Shown: piece after piece, positions 48,365 to 57,752 of the stretch
Layout of the letters: every line of letters begins with the position of its first letter
How positions within the stretch are numbered: position 1 is the first letter of the stretch
NCBI GenBank assembly: GCA_029245795.1
Contig: JAQWOP010000018.1
Coordinates: 47,266-111,265, forward strand
From: Hyphomicrobiales bacterium
Lineage (GTDB): Bacteria; Pseudomonadota; Alphaproteobacteria; Rhizobiales; TMED25
DNA: 64,000 nt
Reading direction: 5' to 3'
Notes under the pieces: generated by a model
The model's input: only the letters and a program-made list of their open reading frames with translations
Database searches by the model: none
What the model was told of the DNA's origin: nothing
Program-made: the position numbers and the translations under genes

Positions 48365-49949
48365 TATTATTTATAAAATTTCCACTTAATGCGTTGTTAA
48401 TTAGAATTTGAGTATTTTTGACTCCATATATAACTACAAATGAGCCAAATCGAGGCCCAGCTTTTTGCCCTAGCAATACTTCATATATTGAACTGAACCA
48501 ATCTCTTAGGGGGTCAAAATTATTCTCTTTCCCAATTCTATATATCTCAGTTTGTATTATTTCAGGATCTGATTCATTTTGGAAATCTTCGAGGCATTCA
48601 TTTAATTGATTTAGAGCATTGATTTCTTTTGAATTTGCTAAACGATATTTTTTATTGGGTTTTACAAAATCATTAAAATAATTTATTGCATAGCCGATCA
48701 TATCATCGATGACTTTATCATTATTTAATAGTAAATCACTTTTATAATAATTCTTTATGAAACCCCACAAAATTTCTTTATTAATTGAGTTTGATGCGCT
48801 AACTAGATTTAATAGAAGAGAGAATTGTATTTCGGGATATTTTTTAGGAGGATTTCCATTATGAATATGCCAAATAGGATTCTCAAAGATCGCTCCCTGG
48901 GTTTTATCTTCTAATTTAATGTAATTTTTAAGATGTGAATTATATTCATCCATATTCTTTGGGATGACATCGAAATAAAGTCTCTTTGCCTTTCTTGGGG
49001 ATTGATACATAAATAATGACAAACTCTCTTGAGATGCATATTTTAGCCAATCTTCTATAGCAATACCATTCCCTCTTGACTTAGATATTTTTTCACCATT
49101 CTCATCCAGAAATAGTTCATAATTAAATCCTTCTGGAGGCTGACCTCCAATTGTTTTGCAAATTTGGCTACTTAATTTAACGGAGTCTATTAGATCTTTG
49201 CCAGACATTTCATAATTTATTTTTAGTGCTTTCCATCGCATTGCCCAATCTGCTCTCCATTGCAGTTTTACCTGTCCGTCTAGAATTCCAGTTTCAGTCT
49301 CTTTATTGCTATCTGGATTTGTATATAGAATTGTTTTTGTATCTATATCAATCTCATTTATCTTAACTTGAAATACTGTTCCAGTATCTCTGCAGATTGG
49401 AAGAAATGGACTATAATTATAGCTTCTTTCTTTCCCAAGAATTGGTTTAACAATATCAATGATTTTCTGATGGTTATTTAAAATATCTAACAAGACTTGA
49501 TTGAAGTAGCCCTTTTTATAGTATTCTGTAGAACTTATAAATTCATATTCAAAATTGAATTTATCAAGAAAATTCTTAAGTCTATTATTGTTATGCTCAC
49601 CGAAACTATTATATTCACCAAATGGGTCTGGAACTTCAGTAAGAGGTTTGCCTATATAAAGACTTGTTTTCTCTTTGTTTGGTATATTATCAGGAACCTT
49701 TCGTAGGGCATCCATATCATCAGAAAAGCAAATTAATTTTGTTTTTATGGTGTTATTTGTAATTTCTTTAAAGGCATTTTGAACCATCATTGTTCTTGCT
49801 ACTTCGCCAAAAGTACCAATATGTGGTAAACCCGACGGACCGTAGCCAGTTTCAAAAACTATTGTTTTATCAGTATTATTTCCTAATTTATCCAATAATT
49901 TTTGAGCTTCAACAAATGGCCAAGCTTTTATATTTCTATATTCTATCAT
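48351..49949 (-). CDS. lysK: Lysyl-tRNA synthetase, class I
   Basis: Class I LysRS, as in archaea and most alphaproteobacteria, instead of the usual class II enzyme. The HIGH-type motif is PSGLPHIGTFGE (about residues 38-49), and the KMSKS variant is KISKSRGNG (about 289-297). 532 residues, normal. Cotranscribed with pyrD. Confidence 0.95.
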   Translation of the reverse strand: MIEYRNIKAWPFVEAQKLLDKLGNNTDKTIVFETGYGPSGLPHIGTFGEVARTMMVQNAFKEITNNTIKTKLICFSDDMDALRKVPDNIPNKEKTSLYIGKPLTEVPDPFGEYNSFGEHNNNRLKNFLDKFNFEYEFISSTEYYKKGYFNQVLLDILNNHQKIIDIVKPILGKERSYNYSPFLPICRDTGTVFQVKINEIDIDTKTILYTNPDSNKETETGILDGQVKLQWRADWAMRWKALKINYEMSGKDLIDSVKLSSQICKTIGGQPPEGFNYELFLDENGEKISKSRGNGIAIEDWLKYASQESLSLFMYQSPRKAKRLYFDVIPKNMDEYNSHLKNYIKLEDKTQGAIFENPIWHIHNGNPPKKYPEIQFSLLLNLVSASNSINKEILWGFIKNYYKSDLLLNNDKVIDDMIGYAINYFNDFVKPNKKYRLANSKEINALNQLNECLEDFQNESDPEIIQTEIYRIGKENNFDPLRDWFSSIYEVLLGQKAGPRFGSFVVIYGVKNTQILINNALSGNFINNNEFL

Positions 49950-49982
49950 ATTAAAAAATTAAATTAACTTCTATACTATTTA

Positions 49983-51167
49983 CTAATCTTTGAAATGCTT
50001 TGATAACTTTAAACCTTGTGATTGATAAGTTGAACCAATATCAACGCCGTATAATTTTGTTGGGAGTTCTGCGAGTTTTTCGTATTTAAGCCTAGCAATA
50101 ATCTGTTCATCTTCTAAATAAAATGGAACATCGAGACTTCTAACCTCTAAAACTGCCTTACTTGCATTTTGTATATCAGTATTTCCAAATCCTGGATCAA
50201 AAAAACCAGCATAGTGAACTCTTAACTCACCCATCGATGGATCAATAGGAACCATTTCAGCCGCATAACTCGGAGGAATCTTAACAGCCTCATTTGACGA
50301 TAAAATATAGAACTCATTTGGATCTAAGATCAGTCTTTTTTTATCATTTTCAAAAATTGGATCCCAATAATCTTCAATCAAATAGTTCCTTATTTTGTCA
50401 AGGTCTATTGGCGGTGTATAGTGCTTAGCTTTATAACCAATTATTTTATCAGGATCACTTAAGGAAACACCAAGCTGAAGACCATCAGCAATTTTTGCTT
50501 GACCAACAACCAAACCAAAGCCACCTGAATTTTTTGCAGTATTATCATGAAGTTTAGATAATTCTCTATCAGATATTATTGATCTTTGTTGTTTCATTTG
50601 AGTAGGACTCTTTCTTATAAATCTTAGTTGGCTTAACCTAGAATTTTCTCGAATAATTATTGAAAACTTATGTGGAGCAACTTCAGCATATAGTGGTCCA
50701 TTATATCCAGATGTTATTTTATCAAATGACTGAGTGCCATCAGCTATAATCCTGGTAAAGACATCCAATCTTCCCGTAGAACTTTTTGGATTAGCTATAG
50801 CCCAAATACTATCTGGCAGCTCAAGAAATTCTTTTACTTCTACTAAATACACACAATCTCTTTCAAGAACGGCTCCATTTTCAATACTAAACTCGTGGTC
50901 AATTAGATCCTGCGCACAATCCATGACTGATTTCTTATCTTTAGGGATAAAACTAGCCCTGATTCGATAAGCTTTTTTCCCTAAACGCAGATCTAAACTT
51001 GCGGGTTGAATTTGTTGATCTGGGATCGGATCTATTGAGAGGATTTTTTTTCTAGCAATTAACTTTTTAATAAGGCCATCAGGTAGAATACCGCTAGCTC
51101 CACTTAGATTTAAATTTTTGTTTTCTTTGTAAGCTGTTTGATGTATATTTTCGCGGATAAGGGTCAT
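49983..51167 (-). CDS. dcd: Two-domain dCTP deaminase
   Basis: Deaminates dCTP to dUTP for dTTP synthesis. Two related dUTPase-like halves are joined: residues about 25-190 (PASLDLRLGKKAYRIR, NPKSSTGRLDVFTR) and about 210-390 (NEFYILSSNEAVKIPPSYA, RVHYAGFFDPGFGN). 394 residues, about twice the E. coli Dcd length; this fused form is usual in alphaproteobacteria. The first about 22 residues are unlike the family, so the true start may be downstream. Confidence 0.9.
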   Translation of the reverse strand: MTLIRENIHQTAYKENKNLNLSGASGILPDGLIKKLIARKKILSIDPIPDQQIQPASLDLRLGKKAYRIRASFIPKDKKSVMDCAQDLIDHEFSIENGAVLERDCVYLVEVKEFLELPDSIWAIANPKSSTGRLDVFTRIIADGTQSFDKITSGYNGPLYAEVAPHKFSIIIRENSRLSQLRFIRKSPTQMKQQRSIISDRELSKLHDNTAKNSGGFGLVVGQAKIADGLQLGVSLSDPDKIIGYKAKHYTPPIDLDKIRNYLIEDYWDPIFENDKKRLILDPNEFYILSSNEAVKIPPSYAAEMVPIDPSMGELRVHYAGFFDPGFGNTDIQNASKAVLEVRSLDVPFYLEDEQIIARLKYEKLAELPTKLYGVDIGSTYQSQGLKLSKHFKD

Positions 51168-51368
51168 TTATTTAGTGTAATTTTTTTTATTAATTATTAT
51201 TACATAAAAAAGTTTTTATAAATAGTCAATTGTGATCGAAATAAACACATATTTATTCTTCAAATATCATTTATAAATATAATTGGTTACATCTATAACA
51301 TAGTTTAATATAATTAGATTTAATTCCATAGGATATCTTATTATTTATAGAATTATTAAGGAGTTGAA

Positions 51369-52562
51369 ATGTCTGACAAGAGATCAAAAGATTTACTAAA
51401 TATTCAGACTAAATTTATTCATTCAGGATCACTGAGATCCCAGTTCAATGAAACCTCTGAAGCTATATATTTGACATCAGGTTATATATATAGTTCAGCT
51501 GAAGAAGCTGAGGCAAGGTTTAAAGGTGATGATGATGGCTATATTTATAGCAGATATTCTAATCCTAATCTATCAATGTTAGAGAATAAGTTGTGTGAAA
51601 TGGAGGGCGCTGAATCTGCTAGATTAACTTCGAGTGGAATGGCGGCTGTCTTTTGGTCTATTTTTGCAAATGTTCAATCTGGAGATCATATTGTTGCTGC
51701 GGATGCAATTTTTGGATCATGCTTATCTATATTGAAAGATATACTCCCAAATTATGGTATTGAAATTACAATTGTTAGGGCGACAAGAATAGCTCAATGG
51801 AAAAAGGCTATAAAGAAAAATACAAAAATATTTTTCTTTGAGACCCCGACTAATCCAATGCTTGAAATATTAGATATTTCTGAGTTATCAGAGCTTGCTA
51901 AATTACATAATATAAAGGTTATCGTTGATAATGTTTTTGCCACTCCATTGCGTCAGCGTCCTTTACAATTTGGAGCTGATATTGTCATATATTCGGGAAC
52001 TAAGCATATAGACGGACAGGGAAGATGTTTAGGTGGAGCTATTTTGAGTGATAGAGAATTTATAGAGAATAAGTTGCATGATTACCTTAAGCATACAGGC
52101 CCAGCCCTTAGCCCATTCAATGCATGGATTATGATGAAAGGTTTGGAAACTCTGGCTGTTAGAACAGATAAGCAAATTGATAATGCAGCTCAAATTGCTA
52201 ATCAAATGGCAGATATGCATAATATAGTAGATGTGATTTATCCAGGGCATACATCGCACCCACAATATATAATAGCTCAAAAACAAATGGATGGCGGAGG
52301 TCCAATGCTAACTTTTAAGATTAGGGGAGGGAAGAAAGAGGCATTTAATTTCCTAAATCAGCTAAAAATAATCAAAATTTCAAATAATTTGGGTGATTCA
52401 AAAAGCTTAATAACTCATCCTGCAACTACAACGCACCGAAGTTTGCTTCCAAAGGAAAGGGAGACACTTGGTATAACTGACAACACACTTAGACTATCCG
52501 TAGGCCTTGAAGATGTTAAAGATATATTATTAGATCTTCATGAAGCATCTAAGAAGGTTTAA
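51369..52562 (+). CDS. metZ: O-succinylhomoserine sulfhydrylase
   Basis: PLP-dependent enzyme making homocysteine from O-succinylhomoserine and sulfide. YIYSRYSNPNLSMLENKLCE is the cofactor region near the start, SGTKHIDGQGRCLGG holds the PLP lysine, and SVGLEDVKDILLDL closes the protein. 397 residues. The 201-base upstream region shows no SAM-II riboswitch. GGAG precedes the ATG. Confidence 0.92.
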   Translation: MSDKRSKDLLNIQTKFIHSGSLRSQFNETSEAIYLTSGYIYSSAEEAEARFKGDDDGYIYSRYSNPNLSMLENKLCEMEGAESARLTSSGMAAVFWSIFANVQSGDHIVAADAIFGSCLSILKDILPNYGIEITIVRATRIAQWKKAIKKNTKIFFFETPTNPMLEILDISELSELAKLHNIKVIVDNVFATPLRQRPLQFGADIVIYSGTKHIDGQGRCLGGAILSDREFIENKLHDYLKHTGPALSPFNAWIMMKGLETLAVRTDKQIDNAAQIANQMADMHNIVDVIYPGHTSHPQYIIAQKQMDGGGPMLTFKIRGGKKEAFNFLNQLKIIKISNNLGDSKSLITHPATTTHRSLLPKERETLGITDNTLRLSVGLEDVKDILLDLHEASKKV

Positions 52563-52564
52563 TC

Positions 52565-52939
52565 ATGGATAATAATAGAAATTTCAAGAAATATGGAATA
52601 GATAATTCTGTTTTAAAGGATGAGCTATATTTATCAGCAGAAGAAGAAATTCATGCACTTCATAAAAACATTAGCTCCTTCATTTATTTAATTTTCTCAA
52701 ATGCGCTTTATAAATTTAATGAAGATACTAAAATTATTAGGGTTAATGAAGAAGAATCTTTTTTAAGGGAAGATTCATTGGCATATAGATTAGATCCAAA
52801 TCAAGGAATTTTATTAGAGTATAATAATGATGAGTCTGTAGAATATATCTACTCAAGTGATGTAAATTTTTTTACTAAAGACTTTAATCAGTTAAACGCT
52901 TTGACAGAGCATAATATCATTAATTATTTTGATATTTAG
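52565..52939 (+). CDS. Hypothetical protein between metZ and trkH
   Basis: 124-residue protein I do not recognise. It is acidic, has no signal peptide or clear membrane span, and has an Asn/Asp/Glu/Ser-rich sequence with YIYSSDVNFFTKDFNQLN near the end. It begins 2 bases after the metZ stop and ends 17 bases before trkH, with codon use like its neighbours, so it is a real gene of this operon. No function can be assigned. Confidence 0.75.
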   Translation: MDNNRNFKKYGIDNSVLKDELYLSAEEEIHALHKNISSFIYLIFSNALYKFNEDTKIIRVNEEESFLREDSLAYRLDPNQGILLEYNNDESVEYIYSSDVNFFTKDFNQLNALTEHNIINYFDI

Positions 52940-52956
52940 AACGTAAAATTACGCAA

Positions 52957-54402
52957 ATGAAATTTTATCCAATAATAAAAATAATAGGAATATTCTTAAT
53001 TATATTAGGTTTATTCATGTTGTTACCAGCTTTGATTGATGCTATTTACCAGCATCCAAATTATAAAGTATTTATTTTATCTTCTCTTATTACTAGCATG
53101 GTTGGATTCATATTGCTTCTGTCAGTATGGGGGAAGCAACAGCAACTTGGTTTAAGGGAAGCCTTTCTTTTAACAACCTCGACATGGGTGGCAATAGCAA
53201 TTTTTTCTTCAATACCATTTTATATGTCAGATCTTAGTTTAAATTTTACAGATGCTTTCTTTGAGTCTATGTCTGGAATAACAACAACTGGTGCAACAGT
53301 GATAAATAATCTTGAAATACAGTCAAAGGGTGTATTAATTTGGAGAGCTCTATTGCAGTGGTTAGGAGGCATAGGGATTATTGTTATGGCCGTTGCAGTT
53401 TTGCCTATGCTACAAGTTGGAGGTATGCAACTTTTTCGATTAGAGTCATCAGATAATGCCGACAAGATTTTGCCAAGAGCTACACAAATTGCTGGTTCAC
53501 TTGTTCTTTTATATCTAATTATTACTTTTATATGTGCCTTATCATATAATATCGCTGGGATGGGATTATTTGACTCCTTAGCTCATTCATTAACTACAAT
53601 ATCAACGGGAGGCTATTCAACCCATTCTCAATCTTTTGGTTTTTTTGATAACGCTAGGATAGAATATATTGCAGTAGTCTTTATGATAGTTGGTAGCCTT
53701 CCATTTGTCCTATATCTTCAATTTGTTAGGGGTAAGCCAGGTAATTTATTCCTAGATAGTCAAGTTATAACATTTATGGTTATCTTAGTTTTATCAATTA
53801 TATTGTGTACTATATATATTCAAACATCTATAGGAATGGATACATGGGAAGCTTTAAGGAGGGCAACTTTTAATGTGACGTCAATATTCACTGGAACTGG
53901 TTATGTATCTGCTGATTATATGTTATGGGGACCTTTTGTTATTGCATTATTTTTCTTTTTGATGTTAATGGGTGGCTGTGCTGGTTCAACATCTTGTGGT
54001 TTAAAAATTTTTAGATTCCAAATATTATTGAAGCAAGTAATTGTTCAGACTAAGAAAGTTGCATTTCCAAATGCTGTCTTTATTCCATTGTATAATGGGA
54101 GAGAAATACCCGAAAGTGTAAATAAAGCTGTAACGTCTTTCTTTCTATTATTTGTGCTATCTTTTGTTATTGTTGGCGTAATTTTGAGTCTATTTGGGCT
54201 TGATTTGATTACAGCATTCTCCGCATCAGCTAGTGCATTAGCAAATGTTGGTCCTGGGCTTGGTAACATTGTTGGGCCTACGGAAACTTATACTTCTATT
54301 CATATTTATGCGAAGTGGATACTATCTTTTGCTATGCTACTCGGAAGATTAGAGATTTTTACTGTTATAGTTATATTCACATCTTATTTTTGGAGACAGT
54401 AG
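52957..54402 (+). CDS. trkH: Trk potassium uptake protein TrkH
   Basis: Pore subunit of the Trk potassium importer. The four selectivity-filter segments are visible: SGITTTGATV, TISTGGYSTH, FTGTGYVSAD and ANVGPGLGN. GGCAGSTSCGLKIFR is conserved between repeats. 481 residues. Its TAG stop is followed in the same frame by argE. The ribosome-binding-like GGAG at 54392-54395 lies inside its last codons. Confidence 0.94.
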   Translation: MKFYPIIKIIGIFLIILGLFMLLPALIDAIYQHPNYKVFILSSLITSMVGFILLLSVWGKQQQLGLREAFLLTTSTWVAIAIFSSIPFYMSDLSLNFTDAFFESMSGITTTGATVINNLEIQSKGVLIWRALLQWLGGIGIIVMAVAVLPMLQVGGMQLFRLESSDNADKILPRATQIAGSLVLLYLIITFICALSYNIAGMGLFDSLAHSLTTISTGGYSTHSQSFGFFDNARIEYIAVVFMIVGSLPFVLYLQFVRGKPGNLFLDSQVITFMVILVLSIILCTIYIQTSIGMDTWEALRRATFNVTSIFTGTGYVSADYMLWGPFVIALFFFLMLMGGCAGSTSCGLKIFRFQILLKQVIVQTKKVAFPNAVFIPLYNGREIPESVNKAVTSFFLLFVLSFVIVGVILSLFGLDLITAFSASASALANVGPGLGNIVGPTETYTSIHIYAKWILSFAMLLGRLEIFTVIVIFTSYFWRQ

Positions 54403-55578
54403 ATCAAAGATAATTTTGACATAGACGATATATTATATTTACAAAAGAATATTTTAGAAAATCTTATTTCTTTTGATACTACGAGTGAAAAGAACAATTT
54501 AGGTGTTATTGATTTTATTGAGAAGTTTTTGACGCAGAATAACATTGTTTCTTCTCGTGTCTTCAATTCTGATCAAACAAAAGCTTCGCTATATTATACC
54601 ATAGGAAAATCTGATAAAAAAGGTGTATTATTTTCAGCCCATACAGATACTGTCCCAGCTGATAAATCAGATTGGTCATGTGATCCTTATAAATTAAAAA
54701 TTAAGAATAAACGATACTATGGTCGTGGTACCACAGATATGAAAGGCTTTATATCGATAATTCTAGCTCTCACTCCTTGGGTCAATAACCAAAGATTTAA
54801 AAATCCAGTTCATGTTGCATTATCTTATGATGAAGAAGTTGGTTGCTTAGGAGTAAGGCCGTTAATTGATGAAATGAAAGATAAAATTATGCAACCAAAT
54901 TTAGTTGTTGTTGGTGAACCAACTCAGCTTAAGATTATTGACAGACATAAAAGTTGCCATACTTTTGAAACTGAATTTTTTGGGAAAAAAGCTCACTCAG
55001 CTAATCCTTCTTGGGGTTGTAATTCAATATATTACGCAGTAAAATTTGTTTCTAAATTAAGACAATTAGAGGAAGACTTAAAAAGTGGGTGTAATGACGA
55101 TAATTTTGATCCACCTCATACAACAATAAATGTTGGTGTTATACAAGGTGGTGTTGCTCATAATATAGTTCCCGATTATACCAAAGTTGTATGGAATATA
55201 AGATGTTTGCCAAATATTGATCATAAAGTAATTCTTGAGGATCTGTTTAGCAATCAGTTGCCAAAGATTGAGGATCAAATGAAAAAAGATCATTCAAATT
55301 CTTATATCTTAAATTCAAATTTATCAAATATACATTCTCTTATTCCAAGTGAAACTCTAAATTCCATTAAACTCATCAAAGAGAATAGTTTATCTTCTAT
55401 GAAGGGAGTTTCTTATGGAACTGATGCTGGTTATTTTTCCAATATAGGATGGCCCACAATTGTTTGCGGACCTGGGAATATAGCGCAAGCCCATCAGTCA
55501 GATGAATTTATTGAAATTAAAGATATTAGGGATGGTATGGTATTTATTAGAGATTTAATTAGGGATATGTGTAATTAA
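54403..55578 (+). CDS. argE: Acetylornithine deacetylase, with non-canonical start
   Basis: Zinc amidase removing acetate from N-acetylornithine. Metal and catalytic motifs: AHTDTVPADKS, YGRGTTDMKGF and DEEVGCLG. Family homology runs back past the first usable TTG (54529): ILENLISFDTTSEKNNLGV lies upstream of it and is the normal ArgE N-terminus. The frame is open from the base after the trkH TAG, but no ATG, GTG or TTG occurs before 54529. ATC at 54403, with GGAG (54392-54395) 7 bases upstream, is the likeliest start. That gives 391 residues, the usual family length. The start is inference; identity is secure. Confidence 0.85.
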   Translation: MKDNFDIDDILYLQKNILENLISFDTTSEKNNLGVIDFIEKFLTQNNIVSSRVFNSDQTKASLYYTIGKSDKKGVLFSAHTDTVPADKSDWSCDPYKLKIKNKRYYGRGTTDMKGFISIILALTPWVNNQRFKNPVHVALSYDEEVGCLGVRPLIDEMKDKIMQPNLVVVGEPTQLKIIDRHKSCHTFETEFFGKKAHSANPSWGCNSIYYAVKFVSKLRQLEEDLKSGCNDDNFDPPHTTINVGVIQGGVAHNIVPDYTKVVWNIRCLPNIDHKVILEDLFSNQLPKIEDQMKKDHSNSYILNSNLSNIHSLIPSETLNSIKLIKENSLSSMKGVSYGTDAGYFSNIGWPTIVCGPGNIAQAHQSDEFIEIKDIRDGMVFIRDLIRDMCN

Positions 55579-56504
55579 ATTCCAAAGCAATATTTTAATA
55601 TCCCTTTTTGAATATGAAGTCTATTTTCTGCCTGTTGATATACAAGAGATCTTGGGCTATCAATAACTTCGTTAGTAACTTCCTGTCCTCTATGAGCAGG
55701 AAGGCAGTGAAGGAAAACTGCATGTTTTGGAGTTTTTTCAAAGAGTTTTTCATTAACTTGATATTGCTCTAAGATTTTAATTTTTTCTTCTTTATTTGTC
55801 TCTTTGTCATTCATAGAAACCCACGTGTCTGTCACAATACAATCAGCATTGGAGACAACATCATTGATATTCTCAGTTATATTTATTTTTGCTTTGTTAT
55901 CTAATGCAAGTTTTAAATAATTTTTATTAGGTGAGAATTGACTTGGAACTGCCATATTTAAATTAAATCCAAAAATTTGAGAAGCTTGTATCCAAGTATT
56001 TGCTACGTTGTTGCCATCACCTACCCAAGCAATATTTATGTTTTCAATACTCCCCATATGTTCGTGTAAAGTCATCAAGTCTGCCATAATTTGACAGGGA
56101 TGACTTAAATTTGTAAGAGCGTTAATAACTGAACAATCTGAATTATTTGCAAATTCATTCAAATCTTTATGGCTAGCATTTCTAATAATTACGCCGTCCA
56201 CATATCTAGATAATACTTTCGCAGTATCTTTAATTGATTCACCTCTACCAAGCTGAGAAGTACTTGAATCTAAGAAAATACAATGCCCACCTAACTGGTT
56301 TATTGCAAGTTCAAAGGAAATTCTGGTTCTCGTTGAAGGCTCATCAAATAAAAGGATCAGCGACTTATTTTTAAGTAAATTTGAATATCCAGTTTTATCA
56401 TTCTTAGCAGCAAGACCAAATGTCAGAATATTATATAATTCATCTCTATCAATTTCATTTAGATTAATGAAATTTTTAATGGTATTAATTTTCTTTTGTT
56501 GCAT
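55575..56504 (-). CDS. argF: Ornithine carbamoyltransferase
   Basis: Forms citrulline from ornithine and carbamoyl phosphate. The carbamoyl phosphate motif DEPSTRTRISFE is at about residues 53-64, DLMTLHEHMG and WVGDGNNVANTWI follow, and the ornithine-site HCLPAHRGQEV is near the end. 309 residues. Its start overlaps argD by 20 bases; its stop shares TTAA with the argE stop. Confidence 0.96.
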   Translation of the reverse strand: MQQKKINTIKNFINLNEIDRDELYNILTFGLAAKNDKTGYSNLLKNKSLILLFDEPSTRTRISFELAINQLGGHCIFLDSSTSQLGRGESIKDTAKVLSRYVDGVIIRNASHKDLNEFANNSDCSVINALTNLSHPCQIMADLMTLHEHMGSIENINIAWVGDGNNVANTWIQASQIFGFNLNMAVPSQFSPNKNYLKLALDNKAKINITENINDVVSNADCIVTDTWVSMNDKETNKEEKIKILEQYQVNEKLFEKTPKHAVFLHCLPAHRGQEVTNEVIDSPRSLVYQQAENRLHIQKGILKYCFGI

Positions 56505-57678
56505 TTTCTTTATCTATATTTTGTACTGATTTTTTTATAATCTGGGTTACTTTATTTATCTCTGGAATTGTTATATTTAGTGGAGGCAGAATACGAACTA
56601 CATTATCTCCAGCATTAACAGTCAAAACACCATTTTTATATAATTCATTTGCTAGGATAGTATTCTCAATATTGCATTTTATCCCAATCATTAATCCAAG
56701 GCCTTTAATGCCGGTTATTATATTTGGATATTTTTTAGCAATCTGATTTAATTTGAGATGAAATAAGTTTGCTTTATCACTAATGTCACTTAGAAAGTCA
56801 GGATTTGAGACAATATCAGTAACACAATTTCCTACCGCCATAGCCAGAGGATTTCCTCCAAATGTAGACCCATGAGTTCCTGGATTCATGGCATCACCAA
56901 CAGGGCTTGTCATTAGACAAGCTCCAATAGGGAACCCTCCTCCAAGTCCTTTCGCTAAGGCCATAATATCTGGTTTTATATTAAACAATTCATGAGCGAA
57001 CATTTTACCAGTTCGACCCATTCCACATTGCACTTCGTCAAGCAATAAAAGAATTTTCTTATCACGCGCAATACTTTCCACGTTCATAAGGAAGTCCCTA
57101 TCAAATACATTTATACCTCCTTCACCTTGAATAGGCTCAATGAGGATTGCAGCTGTATTCTTATCAATAACTCTTAAAAGTTGATCAAGGTTATTTCGTT
57201 CAATATTAATAAACCCCTCTAAAGGCAATCCAAATCCTTCAAGATGATTAATATTATTTGATGCTGCAATAGTTCCAAGCGTTCGACCATGAAATGATCC
57301 CTTGAAGGTTATAATATTTTTCTTTTCTTTGTAGCCTTGGGAGAATTGGTATCTTCTAGCTGCTTTAATTGAACATTCAACAGCTTCTGCTCCTGAATTA
57401 CAGAAAAAAACTTTGTCCGCAAAGGATAAGTTTGTAAGTTTTCTCGCTAATATTTCTTGTTCCTCGATTTGGTATAAATTTGATACATGCCATAATTTTT
57501 TTGATTGTTTTTGAAGTGCATCAATTAGACTTTTATTTGAGTGACCGAGTAAATTAACCGCTATACCGGCGGCAAGATCTATATATTTCTTATTATCATT
57601 TGTAAATAAATAGATTCCTTTGCCATGAGAAAATGTTATTTTTTTCCTGTTATACGTATTTGCTACAGAAGTATTCAT
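56485..57678 (-). CDS. argD: Acetylornithine aminotransferase
   Basis: PLP-dependent transaminase of arginine (and possibly lysine) synthesis. FCNSGAEAVECSIKAARR, LLLDEVQCGMGRTGK and PLP-lysine ALAKGLGGGFPIGA (about residues 236-249) are all present. 397 residues. Together with convergent argE and downstream argF it concentrates three of the arginine steps in one place. Confidence 0.95.
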   Translation of the reverse strand: MNTSVANTYNRKKITFSHGKGIYLFTNDNKKYIDLAAGIAVNLLGHSNKSLIDALQKQSKKLWHVSNLYQIEEQEILARKLTNLSFADKVFFCNSGAEAVECSIKAARRYQFSQGYKEKKNIITFKGSFHGRTLGTIAASNNINHLEGFGLPLEGFINIERNNLDQLLRVIDKNTAAILIEPIQGEGGINVFDRDFLMNVESIARDKKILLLLDEVQCGMGRTGKMFAHELFNIKPDIMALAKGLGGGFPIGACLMTSPVGDAMNPGTHGSTFGGNPLAMAVGNCVTDIVSNPDFLSDISDKANLFHLKLNQIAKKYPNIITGIKGLGLMIGIKCNIENTILANELYKNGVLTVNAGDNVVRILPPLNITIPEINKVTQIIKKSVQNIDKENATKEN

Positions 57679-57752
57679 AGTTTTTTTAAATATTTGAGTT
57701 AAATAGGGTATTTTAATCAGAAAAAAATATTAGTCAATTATATATATTTTAC

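Noticed and set aside
51168..51368. Possible SAM-II riboswitch upstream of metZ
   Set aside because: The short pseudoknot pattern with its GCTAAAAAG-like 3' part was looked for and not found in this AT-rich spacer.
52957..55578. Translational fusion TrkH-ArgE by UAG readthrough
   Set aside because: A fused potassium channel and deacetylase has no functional logic, and a well-placed GGAG supports separate initiation; kept only as an alternative in the argE finding.
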